DNA of 54,081 nt, taken from positions 1 to 54,081 of the forward strand of contig JAFGFJ010000003.1 of the NCBI GenBank assembly GCA_016931155.1, written 5' to 3'. Position numbers and translations under genes: made by a program. Positions within the stretch are counted from its first letter, which is position 1; every line of letters starts with the position of its first letter. The stretch is from Candidatus Dojkabacteria bacterium (lineage in GTDB: Bacteria; Patescibacteria; Dojkabacteria; B142; JAFGFJ01). Below, piece after piece: positions 42,915 through 52,618 of the stretch. The notes below the pieces were generated by a model, which saw nothing but the letters and a program-made list of their open reading frames with translations, had not been told where the DNA came from and searched no databases.

Positions 42915-45362
42915 ATGCTTATAAGTTTAAATTGGCTGAAACAGTACCTGCCTGAGCTCTACGAAGAGCCGGAAACAATAGCCACAAAGCTCAGCGAGTC
43001 ACTTGCTGAAGTAGAAAGTATAAAATATGTCGGACGAGGGCTTGAAAATCTTTTTATCGGACAGGTTAAAAAAATTGGAAAGCACCCTAAGAGCGAAAAG
43101 CTTACGCTCTGCACTGTCAATGACGGAGAAAAAGATAGAAAAATAGTATGTGGTGCACCAAATGTTTCTGAAGGTATAAAGGTTGTTGTTGTGAGACCAG
43201 AAGGAGTAGTATTTAATGCTTCCGAAAAACTTAATTCACAAAGTCTTTTCCAGATTACCGAAAGAGAAGTAGCAGGAGTTAAATCTCAAGGTATGATTTG
43301 CTCAATGAAAGAGCTGGGAATTGCGGAAGACCATGAAGGAATCTGGATACTCCCGGAAAACAGTATAGTCGGACAGAACTTCACCGACCTAATAAAGGAT
43401 GCTATTTTTGAGATTGAGAACAAAGCTCTTACTCACAGACCAGATTGTTTTTCCCACGAAGGAATAGCAAGAGAGCTTTCCGCAATATTTAAAACACCGT
43501 TCAAAACAGTTGATGCGAAAACTCCCCTTTTTCCTACACAAAAAGTTGATCTAAAAATAGAACTTAGAAATCAGGAGCTTTGCCCGAGGTTCAGTGCAAT
43601 AGTAATTACAAACGTAAAGATACAGCCTTCTCCTATCTGGATGCAATTAAGGCTTATGAGTATAGGAATAAGACCAATTAACAACATTGTAGATGCTACA
43701 AACTATTTTATGATTGATATGGGTCAGCCGATGCATGCTTTTGACTATGAAAAAATTGAGAAAAAAAAGCTAATCATCAGGAACGCAGATGATAAGGAAA
43801 AAATAAAGACTCTTGACGGAGTAGAAAGAAAACTCACCAGGGAAATAATAGTAGTATCGGATCCGATAAAGGTGCTTTCAATTGCAGGTGTGATTGGAGG
43901 AGAATCATCTGAAATATCAGAAAAAACAAAAACAATCGTACTGGAATCTGCAAACTGGGAAATGTTCAATAACAGACGTACCGCACGCAGTCTTGGCATA
44001 AGAACTGAAGCTGGTACACGCTTTGAGAAAGGACAGGATCCAAGCAATACACAGGAATCACTTGAACGAGCAATTCATCTCATTTCTGATATTGCGGGTG
44101 GGGAAATAGCATCTGAATTTATCGATATTTATGAGAACCCAGTCGAGAAAAGAAAAATAGTTTTTGATCTCAATGCAGTCAAAAAAATTCTTGGGATTGA
44201 TGTTTCAAAAGAAGAAATTCTGGATATTTTGAAACACCTGGGAATCGAAGTTGTCGGAGCAGAAAAGCTTCCAACCAAACTTCTTACCCATAGTGAAGGG
44301 AATAAGGTAGAACTCACAATTCCGACATTTAGAAGAGACCTGAATATTACCGAAGATATTGTAGAAGAGATTGCAAGAATTTATGGATACGAAAAAATCC
44401 AGCCAACTTTTCCTGCAAGGTCAATTGGAGCAGCAAAAAAAAATGTACTGAGAGAATTTATTATCAAAGTGAAAAGAACTCTATCCGCCCTCGGGCTTGA
44501 TGAAATTTATACATACTCATTCATCGGAGAAGGAGATTACAAAAATGTAAATATCACAACAAAGGGACTAATCAAAATCCAAAACCCTTTGGCTCCTGAG
44601 CTTTCATATGTAAGAAATTCTATTTCACCAAGTCATCTGGCAAAACTAGAAATGAATTTGAAAAATTTTGAGGAAGTTAATATATTCGAAATAAGTAGAG
44701 TAGCTTTAAGAGATAAAAGAAAAGACGGACTTCCGGAACAACCTATTATGATGAACATGACTTTTGCTGAAAGAGGAAAAAATGAAAAAATATATATGAA
44801 GGCTAAGGGTGTTGTAGACGAATTACTTGAAATTCTAAATGTAAATGATTTGAAGTTTGTCAATATTAAAAACACTACAAACAATAATCCGCTCTGGCAT
44901 CCTGCACGAAGTGCAAAAATTTGGTCAGGGGAAACGGAAATAGCTATGATCGGGGAAGTACATCCCTCTGTGATTTCAAATCTTGGACTTAATGGAAGTG
45001 TCTGTATTGTTGAATTTGCAATCGAAGATCTTATGAAAGTATCGAAAAAAGATGCAAGCTACACTCCCATCCCAGGGCTTCAAAAAATTGTTAGAGATTT
45101 GACTGTATGGGTAGCCAGAGAAGTAGAAGTCCAGGAGATGCTGGAAGCAATTTCCGAGAACAGGGACAAACTCATTTCAAAAATTTTCATAAAAGACATA
45201 TTCGAAGGTAATACTAATTCTAAGACCAAAAAAAATAACAGGAAAAGTGTAACTTTTACAATAGAAATTCAACCATTTAATAAAGCACTTCTTGATGAGG
45301 AGTCAAATAAAATTGTGAAACAAATTTTTGATATTTTGGAGAAGAAATTCAGAGCCAAGTGA
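42915..45362 (+). CDS. pheT: Phenylalanyl-tRNA synthetase beta subunit
   Basis: 815 residues. An EMAP-like tRNA-binding domain (GQVKKIGKHPKSEKLTLCTV), B3/B4 editing domain (HRPDCFSHEGIARELSAI), B5 (RRDLNITEDIVEEIARIYGY) and C-terminal FDX-ACB domain (IPGLQKIVRDLTVWVAREV) are present in the normal order. It joins PheS to charge tRNA-Phe and to edit Tyr-tRNA-Phe. The gene follows pheS by 37 bases, the common operon. Confidence 0.97.
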   Translation: MLISLNWLKQYLPELYEEPETIATKLSESLAEVESIKYVGRGLENLFIGQVKKIGKHPKSEKLTLCTVNDGEKDRKIVCGAPNVSEGIKVVVVRPEGVVFNASEKLNSQSLFQITEREVAGVKSQGMICSMKELGIAEDHEGIWILPENSIVGQNFTDLIKDAIFEIENKALTHRPDCFSHEGIARELSAIFKTPFKTVDAKTPLFPTQKVDLKIELRNQELCPRFSAIVITNVKIQPSPIWMQLRLMSIGIRPINNIVDATNYFMIDMGQPMHAFDYEKIEKKKLIIRNADDKEKIKTLDGVERKLTREIIVVSDPIKVLSIAGVIGGESSEISEKTKTIVLESANWEMFNNRRTARSLGIRTEAGTRFEKGQDPSNTQESLERAIHLISDIAGGEIASEFIDIYENPVEKRKIVFDLNAVKKILGIDVSKEEILDILKHLGIEVVGAEKLPTKLLTHSEGNKVELTIPTFRRDLNITEDIVEEIARIYGYEKIQPTFPARSIGAAKKNVLREFIIKVKRTLSALGLDEIYTYSFIGEGDYKNVNITTKGLIKIQNPLAPELSYVRNSISPSHLAKLEMNLKNFEEVNIFEISRVALRDKRKDGLPEQPIMMNMTFAERGKNEKIYMKAKGVVDELLEILNVNDLKFVNIKNTTNNNPLWHPARSAKIWSGETEIAMIGEVHPSVISNLGLNGSVCIVEFAIEDLMKVSKKDASYTPIPGLQKIVRDLTVWVAREVEVQEMLEAISENRDKLISKIFIKDIFEGNTNSKTKKNNRKSVTFTIEIQPFNKALLDEESNKIVKQIFDILEKKFRAK

Positions 45363-45713
45363 AATAGTACAAATCATACCATGATGTGGGTAACCATCCA
45401 TTTCCCTGTTCTTAATGCCTGTTTATCTTTTATACTCAAATCCACAGAAAGCCCGTCAGGTGAGTACTGAGCAACCCCTTTCTATTATTTCCCGCCTCAG
45501 TAATATGTAAAATGCTATCTGGGCATTTGTTACGAAAAGCACTATTCAAGATTTTCATCTAAAATATGCATTCCTCTCACTTATATTTTTATCCGCTTTT
45601 GCACATCACTGAATTCAGTAGACAAAGCAAGCACGAGAGTGTCCATTATTATACTCTGGAAACGAAAGAGTTTTTTTTAGAGAATCACCGTGCACTTGTA
45701 CATAAGAACGACT
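45363..45713. other. Intergenic region after pheT
   Basis: No supported gene, tRNA or clear hairpin was seen in these 351 bases. A TTTTTTTT run near 45671 (plus strand) might act in termination. Confidence 0.35.
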
Positions 45714-46004
45714 CTATTTACCTTGGTTATTTAAGCTGAACCCTGTGTCAATACCATAGCAGTAATATTCCGGATTCAATCTACTTGACCCAACGTAACT
45801 TGCCTGATTAGCAATCTCTCTCACTGAGGCTCCCAAACAACACAAAGTAAGACATAGTCCTGCTATCGATAATAGCGCAAGCCTCCTTGTTTTTTCTATT
45901 CCTAGAAGTTCACTTCCGTTTTGTCCGTAAGACACTTCCCCCTGTACATTACTACTCCATAGAGTATCCTTTTCTCTTAATAAATAATTTTTAAAAATAT
46001 ACAC
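45714..46004 (-). CDS. Small protein with one hydrophobic segment, unknown
   Basis: 96 residues. A polar N-terminus is followed by basic TRR, then a hydrophobic stretch LALLSIAGLCLTLCCLGASV resembling a late signal or anchor, with three Cys, and a short polar tail containing ASYVGSSRLNPEYYCYG. It may start later, at a downstream codon, as a small secreted protein. No family was recognised. Confidence 0.45.
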   Translation of the reverse strand: MYIFKNYLLREKDTLWSSNVQGEVSYGQNGSELLGIEKTRRLALLSIAGLCLTLCCLGASVREIANQASYVGSSRLNPEYYCYGIDTGFSLNNQGK

Positions 46005-46185
46005 ACGAATCTATATAATGATAATGCATACATTTGCAAGAAATTCAATTATTTGTATTGAGATTTTTTCCAGGAAAAATCCGGGCATTCCTGACTGAGT
46101 AGACAGAAGTTTTCAAAGGTATAGAATATCTCGCCTATTTTTTCAAGTCACTTAGGTATCATCTGCCATTGGACAAGACTAGGTA

Positions 46186-46214
46186 TTGCCAAGACAAAAA
46201 AAGAATAATATAAT
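46186..46214 (+). promoter_or_regulatory. Sigma-70-like promoter with short leader
   Basis: TTGCCA (46186-46191) and TATAAT (46209-46214) are separated by 17 bases. The predicted start of transcription near 46221 leads into the hairpin at 46244. Confidence 0.6.
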
Positions 46215-46243
46215 TGCGCAATCGATTTAGATTTATGTAAAAG

Positions 46244-46276
46244 ACTACCTTGGGCAACAGCCGAGGTAGTGTTTTT
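46244..46276 (+). terminator. Terminator or attenuator hairpin ahead of a hypothetical gene
   Basis: ACTACCTTGGGC pairs with GCCGAGGTAGT around an AACA loop with one bulge, followed by GTTTTT. The leader is about 55 bases from the promoter at 46186-46214 to the T tract, 26 bases before the next start codon. This placement suggests attenuation or a short RNA. Confidence 0.65.
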
Positions 46277-46301
46277 ATAAGTATTTCTTAAATATCTTGA
46301 A

Positions 46302-46814
46302 ATGGGCACACCTATACAAAACACAGGAATAGAGCAAGGTATTACCAGTGAAAATACACAAAATTTTATCAACCCAGGATTTCACTCTGAAAGTAATCAC
46401 ATATCTCCTTGTTTATGGAGAATAGACAATGATTTATATTCTTGTTGCTTTTCATCTCTTAAGTACGAGTTGGAATCACAGCATTCACTTTCTAATTATT
46501 CACTTGGAGAAATTGAAAGACTTATCAACCTATTGTTAACTTGTTGCGATGGAGATATCTTGCCTGATATTCACGGAGTTGGCTTTATCTTCAACGGAGA
46601 AAGTCACTGCTTCTACAAGAAGGAAATAAAAGAATGTATATATTCACTTTCTGAACAACAAAGAGATAGATTTATTCCTGATCTTGTTATTGTTTCGCTG
46701 GAGAATTTAAGAGAAGTTTACCAGGACAAAGCAACAGAGTATGGAACAGATCCTAATTTCTTTACTCAATATGATTTTTCTGCCTATGGAGTCTATAGAG
46801 TCGAATCTGATTAG
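46302..46814 (+). CDS. Protein of unknown family with cysteine pairs
   Basis: 170 residues, soluble. It has CC pairs at YSCCFSS and LLTCCDG, a beta-rich middle (DIHGVGFIFNGESHCFYKKE) and no signal peptide. The start MGTPIQNTGIEQGIT is polar, like other unknown proteins here. It has its own promoter and attenuator-like hairpin. The function is unknown. Confidence 0.65.
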   Translation: MGTPIQNTGIEQGITSENTQNFINPGFHSESNHISPCLWRIDNDLYSCCFSSLKYELESQHSLSNYSLGEIERLINLLLTCCDGDILPDIHGVGFIFNGESHCFYKKEIKECIYSLSEQQRDRFIPDLVIVSLENLREVYQDKATEYGTDPNFFTQYDFSAYGVYRVESD

Positions 46815-46993
46815 TTCTCACTAAGAAGACCATACGTCTACCTGAAGTGTTCTTCATTAAACCTCATATAATTATCAATGTGTTTTGAATTTTTTTCTAT
46901 TTCAGACGACTTTGGATTTCAAATACTCCTTCCGCCTTTACTTATTAGGGCTTAATCATTAAAATTGACCTGGACACATTTCGAATTTGAAAT

Positions 46994-48196
46994 ATGCAAG
47001 TAAACACAGATCCAAAAAAGATTGACGATATCCTTTCTCGTTTCGTAGAAGATGTAGTAGTGAGAGAATATCTAAGGAAAGAAATGCTTTCCGGCAGGGA
47101 ACTGAAAATATATCTCGGTACAGATGTAACAGGAGAGAATCTCCACCTGGGACATGCCGTAATTCACAGAAAACTTAAAGACTTTCAGGAACTTGGGCAT
47201 AAAGTCACTTTGCTCATAGGAAGTTACACTACATTGGTAGGTGATCATTCAGACAAACTCGATCAAAGAACAGAAACAAACGAACAGCAGATCTCCAGCT
47301 TTGAGAGAACCTATGTCGACCAGTTCGCAAAAACTGTTGATATAAGTAAAGTTGAGATCGTACACAACGGAGATTGGCTCTCGAAGCTTACATTAAAAGA
47401 AGTAATAGAACTCGCGAAAATATTTACTGTCCAACAGAATATAGAACGAGATGCATTCCAAAAGAGGATCAAAGCTGAAAGTCCCATCGGGCTCGATGAA
47501 TTTTTATATCCATTGATGCAGGGTTATGATGCTTATGCACTAAAAACTGACATACAAATAGGCGGATCGGATCAGACCTTCAACCTTCACGCTGGTAGAA
47601 AAGTAATGGAACATTTTGGGATGAAACCACAAAACTACATTACTATGAAACTTCTAGTGGGAAACGACGGAAGGAAAATGGGCAAAAGTCTCATGAACTT
47701 TATCCCAATACTTGCAACTCCAAACGACATGTATGGACAACTTATGTCGATAAAGGATGAGGTTATGGAGGATTACTTTGTTGCACTAACACGAATTCCG
47801 CTTGATGAGGTAAAACTAATATTAAGGGAAGAAGAAGCGATGAATGCTAAAAAGAAACTTGCTTTTGAAGTCACAAAGTTCTACTCGTCTGAGAAAGAGG
47901 CGATTGAAGCAGGGAAACATTTTGAAAGGGCGGTACAAAAAAAAGGTGAGTTAGAAGAAAAAGATTTTGAGACATTATCTTTTTTCGAGGTCAATAAATT
48001 ATCTGCATTAGAATTGCTTAAGCTACTCGTTAAGAACGGTAAAATTACAAGCAATTCTGAAGGGAAAAGACTATTGAGACAAGGCAGCATTGAGATAAAC
48101 GGAAAAAAGGTGATAGAAAGTGATGAAAATTTAGACTTGAAGCCTGGAGATAAGATTAAAGTAGGTAATAGAAGAAACGTTCTTAAGATAAAATAG
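46994..48196 (+). CDS. tyrS: Tyrosyl-tRNA synthetase
   Basis: 400 residues. The class I core has HLGHA (HIGH motif, residues 52-56) and GRKMGKS (KMSKS). The tyrosine pocket shows YPLMQGYDAYALKTDIQIGGSDQ in part. A C-terminal S4 RNA-binding domain follows (RLLRQGSIEINGKKV, LKPGDKIKVGNRRN). It charges tRNA-Tyr. No T-box leader was seen. A 33-residue membrane peptide gene follows by 42 bases. Confidence 0.97.
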   Translation: MQVNTDPKKIDDILSRFVEDVVVREYLRKEMLSGRELKIYLGTDVTGENLHLGHAVIHRKLKDFQELGHKVTLLIGSYTTLVGDHSDKLDQRTETNEQQISSFERTYVDQFAKTVDISKVEIVHNGDWLSKLTLKEVIELAKIFTVQQNIERDAFQKRIKAESPIGLDEFLYPLMQGYDAYALKTDIQIGGSDQTFNLHAGRKVMEHFGMKPQNYITMKLLVGNDGRKMGKSLMNFIPILATPNDMYGQLMSIKDEVMEDYFVALTRIPLDEVKLILREEEAMNAKKKLAFEVTKFYSSEKEAIEAGKHFERAVQKKGELEEKDFETLSFFEVNKLSALELLKLLVKNGKITSNSEGKRLLRQGSIEINGKKVIESDENLDLKPGDKIKVGNRRNVLKIK

Positions 48197-48238
48197 CGTA
48201 AAACTCTTAATTTTTCTGCACTACAAACGTGAAAATCT

Positions 48239-48340
48239 ATGAAAAAGAAATATAAACAAATAATCTGGTGGGTAATGCTTGTTGCAATTCTTTTTGGTAT
48301 GGTTGTAGTCCCTGTACTCACCGCTTTAAGCCTTTTTTAA
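48239..48340 (+). CDS. Single-pass membrane micropeptide
   Basis: 33 residues from ATG 48239 to TAA 48338-48340: basic start MKKKYKQIIWW, then one hydrophobic helix (MLVAILFGMVVVPVLTALSL). This is the classic form of a small membrane protein. It lies 42 bases after tyrS on the same strand. The family is not recognised. Confidence 0.55.
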   Translation: MKKKYKQIIWWVMLVAILFGMVVVPVLTALSLF

Positions 48341-48381
48341 TATAAGCGCAATAATGCTTGTACCGCAGTTTTTTTCGCATT

Positions 48382-48398
48382 GTACGCCTGAAGCGTAC
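48382..48398 (+). terminator. Hairpin between the micropeptide gene and recG
   Basis: GTACGC-CTGAA-GCGTAC is a perfect 6-bp stem followed by TTTCAT. Only a weak T tract follows, so termination is partial at best. Confidence 0.4.
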
Positions 48399-48421
48399 TT
48401 TCATACTCTTGAAATAAAGAA

Positions 48422-50503
48422 GTGATAAAAATAGACAACCCAGCAACAACAATCCCATTAATCGGCAATAAATATGCCCATATTCTCGAATATCTGGGGA
48501 TTAATACTGTCAAAGACCTCATCTATTATTTCCCTGTCCGTTTCGAAGATTCCAGCAAAGTTCAAAATATTTCCAGCTTGAATATGAACGAAAAAATCAC
48601 CTTCAAGGCAGAAATAATTAAAATAAAATCGCTGAGGCTTCGAGGGAAGAGAAGTATTCAAAAAGGGATTTTGCAGGATGAAACAGGACAAGTGGAAGCA
48701 GTCTGGTTCAACCAGCCATATCTCACGAACAACTTGAAAGAAAACGAATGGTATCTTTTTCGAGGAAAATTGAATCCGCGCTCATACAGACCTCAGATTT
48801 CCTCCCCAGAATACGAAAAATTGAAGATAGAAGAGGCTGACACAAAAGCCCTTGACAACAGCAATGTGCACCTTGGAAGACTTACTCCAATTTATCCGCT
48901 TACAGAAGGAATAAGCAGTAAGTGGCTCAGATCAAGGGTCAAGTGGGCAATTGACAGAATCGGTAAATCACTCAAAATTACCGACCCACTGCCGATAGAA
49001 ATTTTGAAAAAATATAATCTGGCTGGACTCCTTCCTTCACTCAAATGGATCCACTTCCCGGAATCGGAAGAACAGATAGAAAAAGCAAGAAAACGCCTGG
49101 GGTTCGATGAAATGCTTTCAATTCAATTGAGACTTGAGAGAAACAGAAGAAAAAGAAAAGCAATGAAATCATTTTCAATAGAAATAAAAAATGAAATACA
49201 GGAAAAGCTAATGAATTCTGTAGACTTCAAACCAACAAAATCACAGCTCACCGCAATATCTGAAATAAATAGCGACCTTGCCGGATCAAGACCGATGAAC
49301 AGGCTTCTTCAGGGAGATGTAGGAAGCGGAAAGACCCTTGTCTCAGTTGAAGCAGTACTTCAAACCGCAAATTCAGGTCTACAGAGCATAATTCTGGTTC
49401 CAACAAGTGTTCTTGCCGACCAGCATTACGAAACCTTCAATAAATTTCTCAAGTATTTTGGTTTCAGTATTGCACTTGTTACCGGAAATACGAAAAAAAA
49501 CAAACCGGCAGATATAATAATCGGAACACATGCTATTCTTCACCGCAAAAAAGAAATGATCAAGAATCCCGGACTTGTCGTAATAGACGAACAGCACAGA
49601 TTTGGTGTAGAGCAGAGGAGAGAGCTTTTGAAAGACATAGACAGGCTACCCCTGGAGACAAATCAAAGACCAGGAGAGACCCGGAAAACAGCAAACACCA
49701 CCACGAAACGCACTCAGAGTCAGACTCCAAGTTCCACCACTCAGTACAATCCTCATCTTCTAACAATGACAGCAACTCCCATACCACGCAGTATGGCGCT
49801 TACACTTTTTGGAGATATGGACATTTCAACAATGGAGGATATGCCCGAGGGAAGAACTCCTACAAAAACTCACTTAGTTCCTGATGAAAAAAGAGAAGAC
49901 TCTTATGCCTGGATCCGAGAGAAGATGAAGGAAGGAATAAAAGTTTTCTGGATAACGCCACTCATTGAGCAGAGCGAGAAACTTGAAACAAAATCTGCAG
50001 TTGATACTTTTGAGCTTCTAAGTAAAACAGTTTTTCCTGAACAAAAAATAAGGCTTTTGCACGGGAGAATAAAAGAGACGGAAAAGAAGAATCTTTTAAA
50101 AGACTTCATGGAAGGGAAGTTTGACATCTTAGTTTCAACTTCAGTAATTGAAGTGGGTATTGACATTCCGGGTGCTGAAATAATTGTAATAGAAGGAGCA
50201 GAAAGATTTGGTCTTGCCCAACTCCACCAGTTAAGAGGTAGAGTAGGGCGCAGGAAAAATGAGTCGTGGTGCTTTTTATTCACGAGTACAGGTCAGGAAA
50301 CGGAAGAACAGACTGCAAGACTCAAATATTTTGCGAAAGAAAATGACGGACTAAAGATTGCCGAATATGATTTATCAAGAAGAGGACCGGGAGAGGTTTA
50401 TGGATTTAGGCAGTCAGGAGTACCAAACCTGAAAATTGCAAAGCTGAACGACCTCGAATTAATCAAAAAAACAAGGGAAGCTGCAAGACTGCTTATTGGT
50501 TAG
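48422..50503 (+). CDS. recG: ATP-dependent DNA helicase RecG
   Basis: 693 residues from a GTG start. The OB-fold wedge domain (KAEIIKIKSLRLRGKRSIQK) precedes two helicase lobes with LLQGDVGSGKT (Walker A), VVIDEQHRFGVEQR (DEQH box), MTATPIPRSMAL and the C-terminal REGRVGR-type region LHQLRGRVGR. It reverses stalled replication forks and processes recombination intermediates. Between DEQH and MTATPIP there is an insertion of about 30 residues rich in Thr, Ser, Gln and Lys (SQTPSSTTQY), absent from most RecG. The gene ends four bases past the convergent HD gene stop. Confidence 0.97.
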   Translation: MIKIDNPATTIPLIGNKYAHILEYLGINTVKDLIYYFPVRFEDSSKVQNISSLNMNEKITFKAEIIKIKSLRLRGKRSIQKGILQDETGQVEAVWFNQPYLTNNLKENEWYLFRGKLNPRSYRPQISSPEYEKLKIEEADTKALDNSNVHLGRLTPIYPLTEGISSKWLRSRVKWAIDRIGKSLKITDPLPIEILKKYNLAGLLPSLKWIHFPESEEQIEKARKRLGFDEMLSIQLRLERNRRKRKAMKSFSIEIKNEIQEKLMNSVDFKPTKSQLTAISEINSDLAGSRPMNRLLQGDVGSGKTLVSVEAVLQTANSGLQSIILVPTSVLADQHYETFNKFLKYFGFSIALVTGNTKKNKPADIIIGTHAILHRKKEMIKNPGLVVIDEQHRFGVEQRRELLKDIDRLPLETNQRPGETRKTANTTTKRTQSQTPSSTTQYNPHLLTMTATPIPRSMALTLFGDMDISTMEDMPEGRTPTKTHLVPDEKREDSYAWIREKMKEGIKVFWITPLIEQSEKLETKSAVDTFELLSKTVFPEQKIRLLHGRIKETEKKNLLKDFMEGKFDILVSTSVIEVGIDIPGAEIIVIEGAERFGLAQLHQLRGRVGRRKNESWCFLFTSTGQETEEQTARLKYFAKENDGLKIAEYDLSRRGPGEVYGFRQSGVPNLKIAKLNDLELIKKTREAARLLIG

Positions 50504-51169
50504 AATTCGGTAAGATGAGTAGCAATCTCAAAATCTTTTATATGTAAACATGTGCTCTTAATCGCCTCATCGTTTATCCCTTCCGGCTTGATTCGACAGT
50601 GGTCAATAATCTGTAATTCTATTTTTCTGAGGTAATCCGCGAGAACAGGAAACCTACCGATTTCACCTTCCGGCAAGTCTTTTCGCCCTAAGAATCTCTT
50701 ATATCCTTCTTCCATTCTTCTTTCAAGGGATGCCACCCCAGAAGGGGTAACACGCTGATCACTGTAAAGACAAATTTTGACTCTGAAATCCTTCGTTTCA
50801 AAACTTTCTTTCGCCTTCGCAAAGCCTAGCGCTGTAACAACCTCAACTATTCTTTCCGGAACTTTCATTTCTTCAATTATCTTTTGTGTTACTTCATGTT
50901 CATCACTCCCATATTTTTCGATAAATTCTTCCTTGACTCCCGTCCAATATGCAACCCCTTCAGGCTCAAAAGCTTCAGACATAAAAGACATATTAAATTT
51001 CACAATATTTCCCATGTCATGGACGAGTGCTGTTTGTATAACCACATCTTTATCAATTTCCCCCAACCCAGTTATCACATATGAGTGAGGCAACTCCAGC
51101 AACCCTATACATATGCTGCTGTAAAACCGGCGGAATTTTGTACTTCTCATAAATATTTGCGATCTTCAT
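50500..51169 (-). CDS. HD-domain protein, N-terminus frameshifted
   Basis: The gene is best read from ATG 51169: MKIANIYEKYKIPPVLQQHM, then ASLICDNWVG, where a run of five G (51060-51064) breaks the frame. Deleting one G continues as EIDKDVVIQTALVHDMGNIV. The HD pair (His and Asp in ALVHDMGN) marks the HD metal-dependent phosphohydrolase superfamily, which acts on nucleotides or cyclic dinucleotides. The unshifted downstream frame alone could start at ATG 51150, but would then lack the conserved first His in the QQH segment. The function is unknown. It converges on recG. Confidence 0.75.
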
Positions 51170-51217
51170 GGCTTAATATTAGTATAATTGGAGCTGAAAA
51201 TAAATTGAAAACATCTA

Positions 51218-51979
51218 ATGACATTAATTCAGTCAGTGGTATTGGGAATTGTACAGGGAATATCTGAGTTCCTTCCTATATCAAGCTCCGGGCATCTTAT
51301 CCTTATACCCGAAATATTCGGCTGGGCAGAGCAGACCACATCTTTTGACATCGTACTTCATGCAGGCACACTCTTTGCCCTGCTGGTGTTCTTCAACAAA
51401 AATCTCCTTGATGTCATTAAAAATAAATATCTGGTTTTTAAAATAATTGTTGCATCAATACCTCTACTTATCGTTGGCTACCTTGCGCAGAATTTTATCG
51501 AAGAAAATTTCAAATCAGCACTTACAGTAGCTCTTGCCCTCATTATTTTTGGAATTATCATGATAGCTTTTGACCGGATCTATAAATACAATAAAAAAGA
51601 AATAAAGGACATGGGTATAATTGGAGCAATCGCAGCAGGAATTTTCCAGATATTCTCACTGGTAAGAGGTAGTTCCAGATCAGGAACAACAATCCTTGGA
51701 GGACTTGTATCAGGTCTCAAAATAAAGGAAGCAACAAGATTTTCCTTCCTGGTAGCAATCCCGACAATCGGAGTAGTTATTCTTTTTCAGCTTTACCAGT
51801 TCGTCGACGGGGAAGCTTTGAACGAATCTGTAGGCGTGCTAATCGGAGGTTTTGTCAGTTCATTCTTGAGCGGATTTCTGGCCATAAAATTCATGATGAA
51901 CTTTATTGAGAAAAGAGGGCTTACTTTTTTTGGAATTTATAGAATCATACTTGGAATAATTGTTTTGATTATCGTGTAA
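51218..51979 (+). CDS. uppP: Undecaprenyl-diphosphatase
   Basis: 253 residues with many membrane helices. The BacA/UppP motifs are clear: GIVQGISEFLPISSSGHL at the N-terminus and RGSSRSGTTILGGL in the middle. It removes one phosphate from undecaprenyl diphosphate, recycling the lipid carrier used for peptidoglycan. It is divergent from the HD gene and the first of a run of plus-strand genes to rsmD. Confidence 0.97.
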   Translation: MTLIQSVVLGIVQGISEFLPISSSGHLILIPEIFGWAEQTTSFDIVLHAGTLFALLVFFNKNLLDVIKNKYLVFKIIVASIPLLIVGYLAQNFIEENFKSALTVALALIIFGIIMIAFDRIYKYNKKEIKDMGIIGAIAAGIFQIFSLVRGSSRSGTTILGGLVSGLKIKEATRFSFLVAIPTIGVVILFQLYQFVDGEALNESVGVLIGGFVSSFLSGFLAIKFMMNFIEKRGLTFFGIYRIILGIIVLIIV

Positions 51980-52025
51980 GAATTGAATCAATGGTCTGAC
52001 ACAGTTTAGTTATATTTATGATCAG

Positions 52026-52505
52026 ATGAAAAAATTTCCTGTTTCTGTAGTACTGGATAATATCCGCTCAGCCTTAAATGTTGGGGCAATTTTTCGGACT
52101 TGCGATGCGGCGGGGATCGAAAAACTTTATCTGTGCGGTATCACTCCATACCCGCCGCACAACAGGATCCCAAAAACTGCTCTCGGAGCTGTTGAAACTG
52201 TGAGGTGGGAATACGGCAAAAACACTATTGAGACAGTGGAAAAATTAAAAGAAGAGAAGAAAAAAATAATAAGTGTGGAAGTAACAGATAATGCGATTGA
52301 GTTCACCGACTATAAATTTACTACACCCTCGGTACTGATTTTTGGAAATGAAATAAACGGAGTAGGGGAGGAAATATTGAAATTGTCAGATGGTATTGTA
52401 AAAATCCCGATGTTCGGCATGAAGGAGTCCCTAAATGTCGCAACCACCTCAGGCATAGTGATCTACGAAGCGGTTAGACAGATCAGAAAATTGGTCACTA
52501 AGTAG
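52026..52505 (+). CDS. SpoU-type (SPOUT) RNA 2'-O-methyltransferase
   Basis: 159 residues, the size of a bare SPOUT domain. Motif 1 DNIRSALNVGAIFRTCDAAG, motif 2 LIFGNEINGVG and motif 3 IPMFGMKESLNVATTSGI are all present and form the trefoil-knot SAM site. It methylates a ribose in tRNA or rRNA; the target is not shown. It lies 46 bases after uppP. Confidence 0.93.
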   Translation: MKKFPVSVVLDNIRSALNVGAIFRTCDAAGIEKLYLCGITPYPPHNRIPKTALGAVETVRWEYGKNTIETVEKLKEEKKKIISVEVTDNAIEFTDYKFTTPSVLIFGNEINGVGEEILKLSDGIVKIPMFGMKESLNVATTSGIVIYEAVRQIRKLVTK

Positions 52506-52618
52506 ATCGGAAAATTGCTTTACTCATTTCGCCAAACCCTTTAAAATGCAAGATCTATGGAAGCAATACGTTTTATTGTTTTGTTGTTTTTTTATTTTAA
52601 AATCCAGATTATTAAGAA

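Noticed and set aside
46148..46372. 74-residue minus-strand frame
   Set aside because: It overlaps the promoter, hairpin and start of the plus-strand gene at 46302.
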